A stretch of DNA of 64,000 bases from Nocardia arthritidis NBRC 100137 (GCF_001612765.1 NZ_BDBB01000008.1:124001-188000), one strand, 5' to 3'; shown: positions 27,268 to 36,206, counted from the stretch's first letter. Numbers and translations are program-made. The notes: generated by a model not told the origin, from the sequence alone.

Positions 27268-28119
27268 TCAAGTCGTCGCGATGACGATCTGCTCCGATTC
27301 GGCCGGCCGCAGGCCGTCGGTCCGGTCGGCGAAGTAGCGGGTGGTCAGCTCGGCGGACGAGATGTGCCGGGCGGCGGCGAAGCCGGCGTCTTCGGCCAGT
27401 TTCACCAATTCCTCGGGCCGGAAGAAGCTGAGGAACGGGGTGCCTGACCGGCGGGCGCCCTCTTCGGCGAACCGGCGTAGTCGTTGCTCGTCGGCGTCGA
27501 CGAGTTCGACTGGCAGCAGGAATGTCGCGGCCAGGGTGGAGCCCGCCGCGAGCTTCGAAAGTTGTCGCAGCGTCGCGATGTTCGCCTCGCGGGTGAGGTA
27601 CATCGAGACCCCGGCGGAGGCGACCAGCGCCGGGCGAGTGGGGTCGAAGCCGGCCTCGATCAGCCGCAGCCACCACGCGTCCACCTCGAAATCGACCGGC
27701 ACCAGCCGCAGCCACGGCGGGATGTCGAGACCGAGTTCGGTGAGACGCTGCCGTTTCCACGCCTGGGGACCGGGCTGATCGACCTCGAAGACGGTGAACC
27801 GTGCGGCGAGGGCGGGCCTGCGCTGAACGAAGGTGTCCAGCCCCGCGCCGAGTACGACGTACTGATCCACGCCGCGCTCGGCTTGCTCGGCGAGGAGATC
27901 CTCGAGAAAGCGGGCACGGGACACGATGCCTGCGCGCATCGGTGCGGTGGTCTGCGGATCCATGTCCGGCCGGCGCCGCCAGCCTTCCTCGGGCGCGGCC
28001 AGGCGCAGGCCGGTGAGATCGTCGAATACGTGCGGGGGCGGGTCGTCCAGGACGTGCACGGCACGCCACAGCGCTACCCGGACGGCGGTGCTGTCCGGCG
28101 TGATCGTCTCGTGTGCCAC
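27268..28119 (-). CDS. Class I SAM-dependent methyltransferase (LCM/TIGR00027-like)
   Basis: A 283-residue protein of the leucine carboxyl methyltransferase-like family, abundant in mycobacteria and nocardiae. It shows the motif I sequence YVVLGAGLDTFVQRRP, the acidic motif II FEVDQPGPQAWKRQRL, and the downstream ASAGVSMYLTREANIATL. These enzymes methylate small molecules; targets are mostly unknown. Four bases separate it from the VOC gene stop, so it is the third gene of a regulator-VOC-methyltransferase operon. Confidence 0.9.
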   Translation of the reverse strand: MAHETITPDSTAVRVALWRAVHVLDDPPPHVFDDLTGLRLAAPEEGWRRRPDMDPQTTAPMRAGIVSRARFLEDLLAEQAERGVDQYVVLGAGLDTFVQRRPALAARFTVFEVDQPGPQAWKRQRLTELGLDIPPWLRLVPVDFEVDAWWLRLIEAGFDPTRPALVASAGVSMYLTREANIATLRQLSKLAAGSTLAATFLLPVELVDADEQRLRRFAEEGARRSGTPFLSFFRPEELVKLAEDAGFAAARHISSAELTTRYFADRTDGLRPAESEQIVIATT

Positions 28120-28123
28120 TGCC

Positions 28124-28465
28124 TCACTCCTCGCCCGGCGCCTGCAGGCTCCACAGTCGCCCGTCCGGGTCGCGGACGGTCATCTCCTGGGTGCCGTAGT
28201 GGGTCGGTTCGAAGCCGGTGACGATCTCCACGCCGTCGCCAGGAGGTTCCTGCGAACTCGGAACCTTCAGCATCAGTCGGGTGCGCGATTGCTGCGTCGG
28301 CGGGACCTCGGCGACGAAGACGTACGGCCCGTCGCCGTTGCGGAACTGGCCGGAGTGGTGATCGGTCTCGAACTCCACGGCGAAACCCAATCCCTGCAGG
28401 AACTTCGCCATTCTGCCCCAGTTGTGGGTCTCCAGGAATACGGCCTCGATGCCCTCGGTCGTCAT
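28124..28465 (-). CDS. VOC-superfamily (glyoxalase/bleomycin-resistance-like) protein
   Basis: A 113-residue single VOC module: [21 protein letters not shown] at the start, FVAEVP in the middle, [15 protein letters not shown] at the end. VOC proteins bind metal for isomerisation or dioxygenation, or bind drugs without metal. The ATG overlaps the stop of the upstream ribbon-helix-helix gene (ATGA), which implies translational coupling and joint control. Confidence 0.88.
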   Translation of the reverse strand: MTTEGIEAVFLETHNWGRMAKFLQGLGFAVEFETDHHSGQFRNGDGPYVFVAEVPPTQQSRTRLMLKVPSSQEPPGDGVEIVTGFEPTHYGTQEMTVRDPDGRLWSLQAPGEE

Positions 28466-28635
28466 TGTCGATCCTCTCCAGACGGTGACTGCGGGTGCTC
28501 ATCGGCGAGGTAGGCGCGCAGCGCGTCGGTGACCAGGGCCGACAACGACATCTCCGACTCGATCGCCCGGTACTTGACCTGCTTGATCAGCTCGACCGGC
28601 AGATAGACGTTGAACTGCTTCACTTCCTCGCCCAT
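28462..28635 (-). CDS. Ribbon-helix-helix (CopG-like) regulator
   Basis: A 57-residue protein. The beta-strand [20 protein letters not shown], then [19 protein letters not shown], is the ribbon-helix-helix pattern of CopG/Arc-type DNA-binding proteins. The ATG at 28635 lies 8 bp from three tandem 8-bp repeats. Its TGA overlaps the VOC gene ATG. It has no toxin partner in sight; the operon instead carries a VOC protein and a methyltransferase, so this looks like an autoregulator of a small metabolic or resistance operon. Confidence 0.85.
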   Translation of the reverse strand: MGEEVKQFNVYLPVELIKQVKYRAIESEMSLSALVTDALRAYLADEHPQSPSGEDRQ

Positions 28636-28642
28636 GGATCAA

Positions 28643-28666
28643 TGCTAGCAAGTTAGCATGCTAGCA
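28643..28666 (-). promoter_or_regulatory. Triple 8-bp direct repeat, RHH operator candidate
   Basis: On the minus strand three adjoining octamers read TGCTAGCA, then TGCTAACT, then TGCTAGCA. The outer two are perfect palindromes. Ribbon-helix-helix dimers bind short direct or inverted repeats cooperatively at about one turn or less, so this array 8 bp before the regulator's start is a natural autoregulatory operator. Confidence 0.75.
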
Positions 28667-28762
28667 GCAACTCGATCGACCGGTCGCGCAGCGCCGGGAC
28701 GCTGCTGTCACACGACGGTCAGGCCTGGATTCGGAGTGATGAGGGCTCGACGACGGTCGCGT

Positions 28763-30250
28763 CTACGCACCCACACGGACCGGCTCGGTTTCCCGGCTCT
28801 CGCCGAGGGGCGGCTCGGCGACCGGGCGCACTCGATGCAGCGCCGCGTATCCCAGCGCGGCAAGGACAAGGGCGACGAAGATGCCGAGGTTGCTGCTGCC
28901 CAGGCCGCTCGCTCGGGCGGCGGGGGTGAACAGATATCCCAGAAGCGGGCCGATGTGCGGATCGGGGGAAGTGATCAGCCCGAACCCGACTATCACAGCC
29001 ACGCAGAGACAGCCGATTCCTGCGCGGTTCACCCCGCCGTAGCCGCCGACCGGACTGAACAGCGCAGTCCGGTCGTATCCGACGCGGCGGCGCTGCCAGA
29101 GGTCGACCACGAAGATCCCGGACCAGGCGGCCATGACGACCGCCGTAGTGGTCAGAAATGCTTGGAACGGAGCGAAGAAGCCCGGAGCGGCGAAAACGAC
29201 ATATCCGCCGGCGCAGCCGATCAGAACCGCGTCGATCAGCACGGTGTAGTGCCGAGGCATCCGCACGCCCAAGGTCTGCAGCGCGAGCCCTGAGGAGTAC
29301 AGGCCGATGGTCGAGCCGGACACGAAGCCGACCAATGCCAGGATCAGGTACGGCACCAGGAACCACGTGGGCAGATGTGCCGACAACGCGCTGATCGGGT
29401 CGGTCTCGGCGAGGACCGCGACTTCCGGGTCGCCCGCCGCCAGCAGCGTCCCGAATCCCATCAGCACTACCGCGGGGGCGGTGCCGCCGAAGGTGACCCA
29501 TCCCACCAGTGCGCGTTTGCTGGTCTCGCGAGGCAGATACCTGGTGTAGTCGGCCGCGCAGTTGACCCAGCTGAGACCGAGCAAGCTGGCGATCAGCAGG
29601 ACTCCGCCCGCGAATGTGCCCAGGCCGCCATGGCCATGGGTGGCGAACGAGATCCTGGGCAGGGTCAGCGCGATGTAGACGATGGTGAGGGCGGTGAACG
29701 TCAGGGCGAACCACTTCTGGATCCGCAGAATCACATGACAGCCGTAGATTCCGAGGGCCGTGCTCACCGCGATGACGGTGAGGAGAGTGAAGACCATCAG
29801 CGGCCTGGTATCCGCGGCTGGGGCGAGTCGACGCATCACGGTGCGAGCGGCGAGCGTCGCCAGGACGGCCGAGAAGGTCTCCCATCCGACCAATGCCAGA
29901 TAGCTGATCGCGGTCGGGACCTTGTTGCCATGGAATCCGAACGCCGCCCGTCCGGCCACCATGGTCGCCGCCCCGCCCTGCTGTCCGGCCAATGACACCA
30001 GAGCTAGCAGCAGGAAGGAAAGGGCCGCGCCGATCGCCGCGGCCAGAGCGGCCAGATGCCAGTCGAGACCGAGCGCCGTCACGTACGGACCGAACGACAC
30101 CAAGAGCACGTTGCAGCTGGTGCCGGCCCACGGCCAGAAGAGGGTCCGGGGTTTGCCTCGTCGCTCTTCATCGGTGACCCACTCGGTGCCTTTGCGCTCG
30201 AAAGACCAGTCGGAAGATTTCGCCGAAACCGCCACCATGTCGATATCCAT
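28763..30250 (-). CDS. NCS1-family nucleobase/cation symporter
   Basis: A 495-residue permease with about twelve membrane helices, of the purine-cytosine permease/NCS1 family. The start is hydrophilic (SDWSFERKGTEWVTDEERRG) and is followed by LFWPWAGTSCNVLLVSFGPYV, GRAAFGFHGNKVPTAISYLA and WVNCAADYTRYLPRET, the sodium- or proton-binding and substrate regions. It imports a nucleobase, hydantoin, allantoin or vitamin; the exact substrate is not readable. ATG at 30250 is chosen; a second ATG lies 12 bp downstream. A 16-bp palindrome 47 bp upstream probably controls it. Confidence 0.9.
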   Translation of the reverse strand: MDIDMVAVSAKSSDWSFERKGTEWVTDEERRGKPRTLFWPWAGTSCNVLLVSFGPYVTALGLDWHLAALAAAIGAALSFLLLALVSLAGQQGGAATMVAGRAAFGFHGNKVPTAISYLALVGWETFSAVLATLAARTVMRRLAPAADTRPLMVFTLLTVIAVSTALGIYGCHVILRIQKWFALTFTALTIVYIALTLPRISFATHGHGGLGTFAGGVLLIASLLGLSWVNCAADYTRYLPRETSKRALVGWVTFGGTAPAVVLMGFGTLLAAGDPEVAVLAETDPISALSAHLPTWFLVPYLILALVGFVSGSTIGLYSSGLALQTLGVRMPRHYTVLIDAVLIGCAGGYVVFAAPGFFAPFQAFLTTTAVVMAAWSGIFVVDLWQRRRVGYDRTALFSPVGGYGGVNRAGIGCLCVAVIVGFGLITSPDPHIGPLLGYLFTPAARASGLGSSNLGIFVALVLAALGYAALHRVRPVAEPPLGESRETEPVRVGA

Positions 30251-30296
30251 TCGTCGAGGGCGGCGAACGGGCCGTTCACGCGCACCTGGATAACGT

Positions 30297-30312
30297 GCCG
30301 TTATATAACGGC
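30297..30312 (-). promoter_or_regulatory. 16-bp perfect palindrome upstream of the NCS1 gene
   Basis: GCCGTTATATAACGGC is fully self-complementary over 16 bp. Its TATA-rich centre could be part of the -10 element, so a dimeric repressor bound here would block transcription of the permease gene. Confidence 0.6.
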
Positions 30313-30531
30313 TCAGTGTAAGCGTGAAGACTTCGATGCGGAACCTTCGATGACGAGACAAGTTATTCGGCCACATAAGCGCCTGCAGACTGCCGTTGCG
30401 CAGGCAAGGCTGAGGCGATGTCCAGCTGTAGGCCCCTTCGATCCAGCGTTCTCCGCACGTCTAATGACCTACATGATGGCTCATTGACTGACGGGATAAT
30501 GCGGCTAGGACAGGCGTACCTGCCCGCGATG

Positions 30532-32985
30532 TCAAAGCCTCGGGCGGCGGGCGCCGCGGCGACGCGGGCGCAACTGGTACAGGCGATACCAAGCCAGAGC
30601 GAGGAAGGCGGCCCCCAGGCCGGCCACGACTCCCATATCGACGAGCCAGGTGCCGAGGGTGTTCTTCCACAGCGGGTCGGGTGCGCCCGTGTGCGGTGAG
30701 AGGGTGTCGAGGTCGAGGGTGGCGGCTCCCGCGCCGAACCCCCAGCGGGACGGCGAGATGTAGGCCAGTTGCTCCAGAACGGGCGTGCCGGGGAGTCGCA
30801 CCAGCCCGCCCGTGAGCACCAGTTGCGCCATCGAGAGCACGATCAGCAGTGGCAGCGTCTTCTCCGAGGTGTCAACCGCCACCGACACCAGCAAGCCCAG
30901 AGCCAGCGACGCGATGCCCAGCATCGCCATCGCGAGGATCAGCTCCAGCTCGACGGAGGTGAACAGCCCTTTCGGTGGCATGCTCACCCCGATGGTGCCG
31001 ACCAACACCAGCACCGCCGCCTGCAGGGTGGTGATCACCCCCAGGACCAGCAGTTTCGACATCAGATAGACCCCCGCCGACAAACCCGCGGCGCGTTCTC
31101 TGCGGTAGATCGTCTGCTCCTTGACGATCTCGCGAATCGAGTTGCCGGTGCCGACGAAGCATGCGGCGAAGGCCAAGACCATGAGCTTGGTCGGAGCATC
31201 GACGTTGGTGCCCGGCGCCCCGCTGAACCCCTCGCCCGACGGCACCGCGGCGATCAAGCCGCCCAGCAGTACGGGCATCACACCGAGGAGCGCCAAATAG
31301 CTGCGATCCGAGGCGATCACCGCCAGATATCGCCTGCACAACGTGCTGAGCTGGCTGAACTTGGACTGTGGCGCGGGCGGCGGCGCCGGGGCGTGCACTT
31401 GCGCGGGGCCGACATCGTCGGTCGGTGCGACCGCCGCGTACTGCTCGAAGCGCGGCGAAGCCTGGAATTCACCGGCCCAGTCGTGGTCCTCATCGCGGTC
31501 GAATGCTTGGAAGACCTCGGCCCAGGTGCGCTTCCTGAACTGCTGCAAACCCTCGGCCGGCGGTCCGTAATAGGCCAGTTTGCCGCCGGGCACCAAGACC
31601 AGCAGACGGTCGCAGGAATCGAGGTTCGCCACGCTGTGCGTGACGACGATGACCGTCCGCCCGTCGTGTGCCAGTTCGGACAGCATTTCCATGACCGTCT
31701 TGTCCAGCCCGGGGTCCAGACCGGAGGTCGGTTCATCGAGGAACAACAGCGATGGTTTGGTCAGCAACTCGAGCGCGACGCTCACCCGTTTGCGCTGCCC
31801 GCCCGAGAGCTTGTCGATGCGGGTGTCCGCGTGCCGTGCCAGGCCCAGTTCTTCGAGGACCTCGTCGACCCGCTGCTCGCGCTCCTCGCGTCCCGTGTCA
31901 CCGGGGAAGCGCAGCTCGGCCGCGTAGAGCAGCGCGCGCCGCGTCGGAAGCTGGTTGTGCAGGATGTCCTCCTGCGGGACCAGTCCGATCCGGTGCCGAA
32001 GCTCGTCGTAATCGGTGTACAGGTCGCGTCCGTCGTAGCGGACCGTCCCTTCCGTCGCGGGCCGCAATCCGGTGACCGCGCCGAGCAGCGTCGACTTGCC
32101 CGCCCCGCTCGGCCCGATGACCCCGACGAGCGAGCGCTGCGGGATGGGGAACCCCACCCCGTCCAGGAGCACTTTGCCCTCCGGTGTCCTTACCGTGAGG
32201 TTCTGCACCGAAACCGACACCTCACCGGTGTCGACGGACTCGCGCAGCTCGTCGCCGACCAGTCGGAAGGTGGTATGCCCCAAACCGATCGAATCGAAGT
32301 CGGCGAGATCCGCGGTCTCGACTCGGGAGCCATTGACATAGGTGCCGTTGTGGCTGCCGAGGTCGACGATCTGGTACTTACCCACGCCGATCGTGCGCAG
32401 CTCGGCGTGATGGCGGGAGACCATGAGATCGGGGGTGACGATGTCGTTGTCGGCGGCCCGCCCGATCCGGAGCGTGGGCTCGGTGATCCGGACGACTGCG
32501 GTGGGGTGAACAGTCGGAGGCGAAACTCGCCGGGGGAGACCGGGAAGGAACTTCGTAACCGTGGCTTCGTCGTCGAGGTCGTACCCGGGATCGGAGACGA
32601 GCACCGTGTCTCCACCGGCGTCACCACCGGCCTCGGGGGCAGGTCGCCCGTCTTGTCCTTCCAGGGAACAGGCCAACTGCTCGCCGTTGACGGCGTGACC
32701 CAGCTGGAACGTCTCGTCGTGGTCGATCACCATCTCCTCGACGCGGTGACCGTCGAAAAACGTTCCGTTCAGACTGCCCGCGTCCTCGATTTTCCAACCT
32801 TCCGCATCCCGTTCCAGAACGGCATGCAAGGTAGATACGCGCGGATCGGTCACGACAACGTCGGCCTCTGGATCCCGGCCGACATTATATGCGCCCCCGG
32901 CGCGTAACCGATAGACGCGTTCCCTGGTCTGCACCACGAGAACCGGCGCATCGGGAAATTCGGTGGAGGACGATTCATCCGCCAT
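30532..32985 (-). CDS. FHA-domain ABC transporter (Rv1747-like)
   Basis: An 817-residue half-transporter. Two N-terminal FHA domains (GRDPEADVVVTDPRVSTLHA with GSLNGTFFDG; GRAADNDIVTPDLMVSRHHAEL, in part SRHHAEL, with GSHNGTYVNG) bind phosphothreonine. The linker holds Thr-rich stretches (DTVLVSDPGYDLDDEATVTK). The ATPase has Walker A GPSGAGKST, signature LSGGQRKR and Walker B LLFLDEPTSGLD. A six-helix ABC2 membrane domain ends the protein. M. tuberculosis Rv1747, a phosphatidylinositol-mannoside exporter controlled by PknF, has the same order and nearly the same length. ATG at 32985 is preferred, and a -10 box directly before it suggests a leaderless message. No kinase gene is adjacent here. 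Confidence 0.93.
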   Translation of the reverse strand: MADESSSTEFPDAPVLVVQTRERVYRLRAGGAYNVGRDPEADVVVTDPRVSTLHAVLERDAEGWKIEDAGSLNGTFFDGHRVEEMVIDHDETFQLGHAVNGEQLACSLEGQDGRPAPEAGGDAGGDTVLVSDPGYDLDDEATVTKFLPGLPRRVSPPTVHPTAVVRITEPTLRIGRAADNDIVTPDLMVSRHHAELRTIGVGKYQIVDLGSHNGTYVNGSRVETADLADFDSIGLGHTTFRLVGDELRESVDTGEVSVSVQNLTVRTPEGKVLLDGVGFPIPQRSLVGVIGPSGAGKSTLLGAVTGLRPATEGTVRYDGRDLYTDYDELRHRIGLVPQEDILHNQLPTRRALLYAAELRFPGDTGREEREQRVDEVLEELGLARHADTRIDKLSGGQRKRVSVALELLTKPSLLFLDEPTSGLDPGLDKTVMEMLSELAHDGRTVIVVTHSVANLDSCDRLLVLVPGGKLAYYGPPAEGLQQFRKRTWAEVFQAFDRDEDHDWAGEFQASPRFEQYAAVAPTDDVGPAQVHAPAPPPAPQSKFSQLSTLCRRYLAVIASDRSYLALLGVMPVLLGGLIAAVPSGEGFSGAPGTNVDAPTKLMVLAFAACFVGTGNSIREIVKEQTIYRRERAAGLSAGVYLMSKLLVLGVITTLQAAVLVLVGTIGVSMPPKGLFTSVELELILAMAMLGIASLALGLLVSVAVDTSEKTLPLLIVLSMAQLVLTGGLVRLPGTPVLEQLAYISPSRWGFGAGAATLDLDTLSPHTGAPDPLWKNTLGTWLVDMGVVAGLGAAFLALAWYRLYQLRPRRRGARRPRL

Positions 32986-32991
32986 ATTTCG

Positions 32992-33022
32992 AGTATACGA
33001 CCTGGCCGTACTACCACCGCAA
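32992..33022 (-). promoter_or_regulatory. Promoter of the FHA-ABC gene, probably leaderless
   Basis: On the minus strand TTGCGG (33022-33017) and TATACT (32997-32992) are 19 bp apart. Only 6 nt separate the -10 from the ATG at 32985, so the transcript would start at or next to the start codon. Confidence 0.5.
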
Positions 33023-33033
33023 GAGTTGTTCAT

Positions 33034-33757
33034 CGCCGGGGCACCAGGGCGAGATCCGTCGCTTCGGGCCCGCCCGTGTCACTCAGCTATCCAACCGGAC
33101 CCGGCTTGAACAGCGCATACCAATCGGGCTAGCAAAAGAGCTACCGCATCCGTGCCCGTGCGAACCCCGGCGGATGATCTGGCGGGTTCTCGTCACTCGG
33201 TGATATCTGGCGAAGGTGACATCACGCGGGTCCGAAATGTCGACGTGGGCTGGAAGATACGGTTTCGCTGCGAGAGGAGGAAGCGAACTCCAACCATTGG
33301 GAAATCCCGGAACTTTGTGCTGCGAGCGGTTCTACTGCTATAACTCCGCCTGTTGGATGTCGAAATGGGATCGCGCCGCATACGGTCCTCGAATTCGTCG
33401 ACGCATCACCCACTGGCGCTACTCGACGATCTTCGGATGGAACGACGAATTCGTGTCCCGGAGGCATTTCGGTCTCGACCGGACCGGTTCCGGGGAGCAC
33501 CGCTTTCGAGCAGAGTCCTTGCGAAGGTGCCTGATACAGCCGGGCTCGACACCAGATCCACTGGCGATCAGGCGCTCCCGATTCCTCAGCGAGGATACTT
33601 TCGAGCGTCGCCGCGGGGGTGGTCGCCTCAACTGTGCGCGGGAACATCGGGTACAGCGGAACGAAGCACAAGGCTGCGAACGGCGGGATGCCCGCTGTCG
33701 CCGTCACGGTAGCAAGTTGCGCAGGCCCTTCACGCAGGTGCCGGTGTCACCGGGCGC
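33034..33757. other. Long intergenic stretch, lower GC
   Basis: About 720 bp with visibly lower GC than the genes around it. Several frames are open, but none has the local codon bias or a recognisable domain. It may be foreign or decayed DNA. Confidence 0.4.
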
Positions 33758-34345
33758 TCAGCCGGCGAACGGGGGCAGGGCCGCGAATTGCGGGGCCAGC
33801 CGGGCGGTGGGGACGGTGTGCGCGATCCAGCGGCGGGCACGGCTGAGCGGATGGCCGGGAAATCTCGCGTCCCATCGGATGTCGTCGGCCACGTTGAACG
33901 GCAGCCGCCCCTGCACCTCGGGCGCGTAGGGATGCGGCGGATACATGTTGTCGAAACCTATCTCCGTCGCGAGCGCGGCCTCGCGCAGACCGGTGGTGCC
34001 GGTCTCGGGGCAAAGGATCTGTAACACCGCGCTGCTGTCGGCCTTCGGGACGATCACGGACGCGGCGAACACCAAGCCTTGCGGCTGGTTCGGCAACGGC
34101 AGCTTCTCCATTCGCAACAGCGCGGGCTGAGCGTCCAGCCACACCACGAAAGCTTCGATCAGGCAGCCGTTCTCGGCGCTTCGCTCGGCCAGGCGACGAC
34201 GCAGAGTCGTCAGATCCTCGAGCGGCGCGGGCAGGTCCGGGACGAGGCCGAAGTACGTCACGTTCACCATGTCACCGGTCCGGGGGTCCCGCCAGGTCGC
34301 GTTGTCGACCTGCTGCATCTGGCCGGTGTCGAACGAAATAGGCAC
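33758..34345 (-). CDS. Conserved-looking hypothetical protein
   Basis: A 195-residue soluble protein with good codon bias. It begins PISFDTGQMQQVDNATWRDP and has the distinct segments DMVNVTYFGLVPDLPAPL and AENGCLIEAFVVWLDAQPAL. I recognise no family; the pattern suggests an alpha/beta protein, possibly of a family limited to mycolata. GTG at 34345 is the likely start; the frame upstream of it loses codon bias. TACTCT 8 nt before the GTG could be the -10 of a leaderless transcript. Confidence 0.55.
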   Translation of the reverse strand: MPISFDTGQMQQVDNATWRDPRTGDMVNVTYFGLVPDLPAPLEDLTTLRRRLAERSAENGCLIEAFVVWLDAQPALLRMEKLPLPNQPQGLVFAASVIVPKADSSAVLQILCPETGTTGLREAALATEIGFDNMYPPHPYAPEVQGRLPFNVADDIRWDARFPGHPLSRARRWIAHTVPTARLAPQFAALPPFAG

Positions 34346-34858
34346 CGGGTCAGAGTATCCGCGATGACGTCCGTAACCACTCGGTGAGCGTTGTGAAGTC
34401 CGTATAGAGCAGACCCAGAACGCCGTCGACACGATGCAGGAGCGCGCGGCCGTGGTGGTTGCCGCAGACCCAGGTCGAATCCTGCTCCCTGATCTCGTCA
34501 TCGATCCAGATGAAGGTTGCTCCGAAGTGGGAGCATTTACCGAACTACGACGCGGGTCGGGCACCTCGGATTCCGTCGCCGTCACCTTATCGGCGGGGCG
34601 CTCGACCCGTCCACGGCTGTCGCTTCGCGGACAGGCAGCACGGTGCAGCGGAGCCGTCCGGCGGACGAAACCTCACCCGGCGCCACCGGAATCCTGCTGC
34701 CCGAGACCGGTAGTAGCGCTCGGCCCAGAAGGTCGAGTTCGGGTCCAGGGTGGTCGCCGTTGTCGGCTGTGCTGACATTCGGGGTGAATCCTTTGGTGAT
34801 GTCCGGTCCTCTCATAGGTGTGCCGGCAACCAGGTCGGCAGGAATCGAGGAGGTTGTC
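34346..34858. other. Intergenic stretch before the sigma-factor operon
   Basis: No coding frame here carries the local codon bias. It should contain the promoter of the small membrane protein-sigma factor operon, but no clear -35 GAAC-type ECF promoter was recognised. Confidence 0.4.
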
Positions 34859-34948
34859 GTGATCGTTGGCGCCATCGCCGTGGTGACCGTGCTGGTGGGC
34901 TGGTGTAGCGTTGCCGTGCTTCGCCGCTGGAGCCGCTCGCGTGGCTGA
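34859..34948 (+). CDS. 29-residue single-span membrane peptide upstream of an ECF sigma gene
   Basis: GTG at 34859 has GAGGAGG 5 nt upstream, one of the best ribosome sites in the window. It encodes one hydrophobic helix (VGAIAVVTVLVGWCSVAVL) and a basic end (RRWSRSRG), so the C-terminus should face the cytoplasm. It overlaps the start of the sigma-factor gene by 8 bp, which suggests coupled translation. It could be a leader that sets sigma-factor expression or a membrane partner. Confidence 0.5.
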   Translation: MIVGAIAVVTVLVGWCSVAVLRRWSRSRG

Positions 34949-35507
34949 CCACACCTGGCCTGACGAGCGTTTGATCGCTGCGGCGCGTGAAGGCGACGCC
35001 GCGGCGATCACCGCGCTGGTATCCGGCTCGTACCCGCATGTGCGCCGGTTCGCCCACACACTGTGCGCCTCCGCCGAAGATGCGGAGGACGCCGCACAAG
35101 AAGCGCTGATCATCCTCTACCGCAAGATCGGAACTTTGCGGGCCTCCGGTGCGCTGGCGTCGTGGATGTTCCGCATCGTCCGCAACGAGTGTGTGCGGCA
35201 GTGGCGTGCGGTGACAAGGCAATTCGAGCCGATGCCCGATTCCGCCGTGGCGTCGGCCGAGGACGAGGCCGTGCAGCGGCTCGAGGCCGCCCGGGTGGCG
35301 GCGGTGATCGCTGCGCTGCCTGCCGATCAGCGGCGAGTGCTGATCATGCGAGACGTTCAGGGGTACAGCGGCCGGATGGTCGCGGGCATGCTCGGCCTGA
35401 GTGTCGCGGCGATGAAGTCTCGGCTGCACCGCGCCCGGGCAACGGTGCAGCACCAGCTGCGGAATACACCGCACCCAACTCCGGAAATGAGCGGACAGAA
35501 TGACTGA
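34941..35507 (+). CDS. ECF RNA polymerase sigma factor
   Basis: A 188-residue sigma-70 of the ECF type. Region 2 runs from ITALVSGSYPHVRRFAHTLC through AEDAAQEALIILYRKI to SWMFRIVRNECVRQWR. Region 4 covers AALPADQRRVLIMRDVQGYSG and MLGLSVAAMKSRLHRARA. GTG at 34941 (VADHTWPDE) has GGAG 8 nt upstream and overlaps the preceding small gene. Its stop overlaps the next gene by 8 bp. It has no classical anti-sigma with a zinc HRC motif next to it, but the following Cys-containing membrane protein is a candidate regulator. Confidence 0.9.
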   Translation: MADHTWPDERLIAAAREGDAAAITALVSGSYPHVRRFAHTLCASAEDAEDAAQEALIILYRKIGTLRASGALASWMFRIVRNECVRQWRAVTRQFEPMPDSAVASAEDEAVQRLEAARVAAVIAALPADQRRVLIMRDVQGYSGRMVAGMLGLSVAAMKSRLHRARATVQHQLRNTPHPTPEMSGQND

Positions 35508-35799
35508 TGAGCAGAACTTCGCCAGCGCCTCGGTGCCCCGGCACCTGGTCCGCGGCGTCGCGGGATTCGGCGCGTTGATCGGCGCGATCGCGTTGCTGCC
35601 CGTATTCGGGATGTTCGGCTTGCTGCTCGCACCGGTCGGTCTGCTCGCACTGCGCGGGTGCCCGGCCTGCTGGGCGATCGGTCTGATGCAAACCGTCTCG
35701 CGGGGCCGGCTGCAACGTTCCTGCGTCGACGGTCAGTGTCGCCTGACCAGCGCCGAGCGCCTCCGGTCCGGACACGGCGAGAGGCACGCGGGCGCCTGA
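35500..35799 (+). CDS. Small membrane protein with CxxC motif, cotranslated with the sigma factor
   Basis: A 99-residue protein with one long or two short hydrophobic helices (GVAGFGALIGAIALLPVFGMFG then LLLAPVGLLAL, given in parts). A CPAC motif follows in GCPACWAIGL, and a late CVDGQC pair. Four cysteines in a small membrane protein fused by overlap to an ECF sigma gene suggest redox or metal sensing, perhaps as an anti-sigma; this is inference. ATG at 35500 overlaps the sigma stop by 8 bp. No known family is recognised. Confidence 0.65.
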   Translation: MTDEQNFASASVPRHLVRGVAGFGALIGAIALLPVFGMFGLLLAPVGLLALRGCPACWAIGLMQTVSRGRLQRSCVDGQCRLTSAERLRSGHGERHAGA

Positions 35800-36206
35800 T
35801 TCGTCGGCGCTGGTCGTGCCTCGACCAGATGAGGCCCTGGGACACCTTCGCGGTGCCCGTCATCGGATCGGTTCGGCGCGGCCTTCGAGATCGGATCTCG
35901 ATCGGAGTGACAGCGGCCGGCGGAGGCGCGGCGGCAACGTGCGACGAGCGTCACACCCAGGAGATGGCGCCGTCTTGTAACGCTGGGCGCTGCGGTGCCG
36001 AATAACAGACGGGTACAGATGTTTTGGTCACCACTGGGGGTGGCCGGTGCCCGCTGTCGGATACGCGCGCTGCCGCCGGACCAAGCACTTTCCCCCTGCC
36101 CGGCGGCAGCGTCGGCTGGTGCGAGTCCTCACATGCTGCTCGTTGAGCCGGGCCGGCTCGAATTCGGCGGCTACCGAACGCCGACGGCACGTGGACGGGA
36201 TGGTCG
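35800..36206. other. Intergenic stretch
   Basis: About 400 bp between convergent genes. No frame with local codon bias and no clear terminator hairpin was seen. Confidence 0.4.

Noticed and set aside
26741-28069. 442-codon minus-strand frame covering the methyltransferase
   Set aside because: Most of it is a shifted frame of the methyltransferase gene; only its last 128 codons look coding and were kept as a separate hypothetical gene.
28462-28635. Toxin-antitoxin system headed by the RHH protein
   Set aside because: The following genes are a VOC protein and a methyltransferase, not a ParE, RelE or MazF-type toxin.
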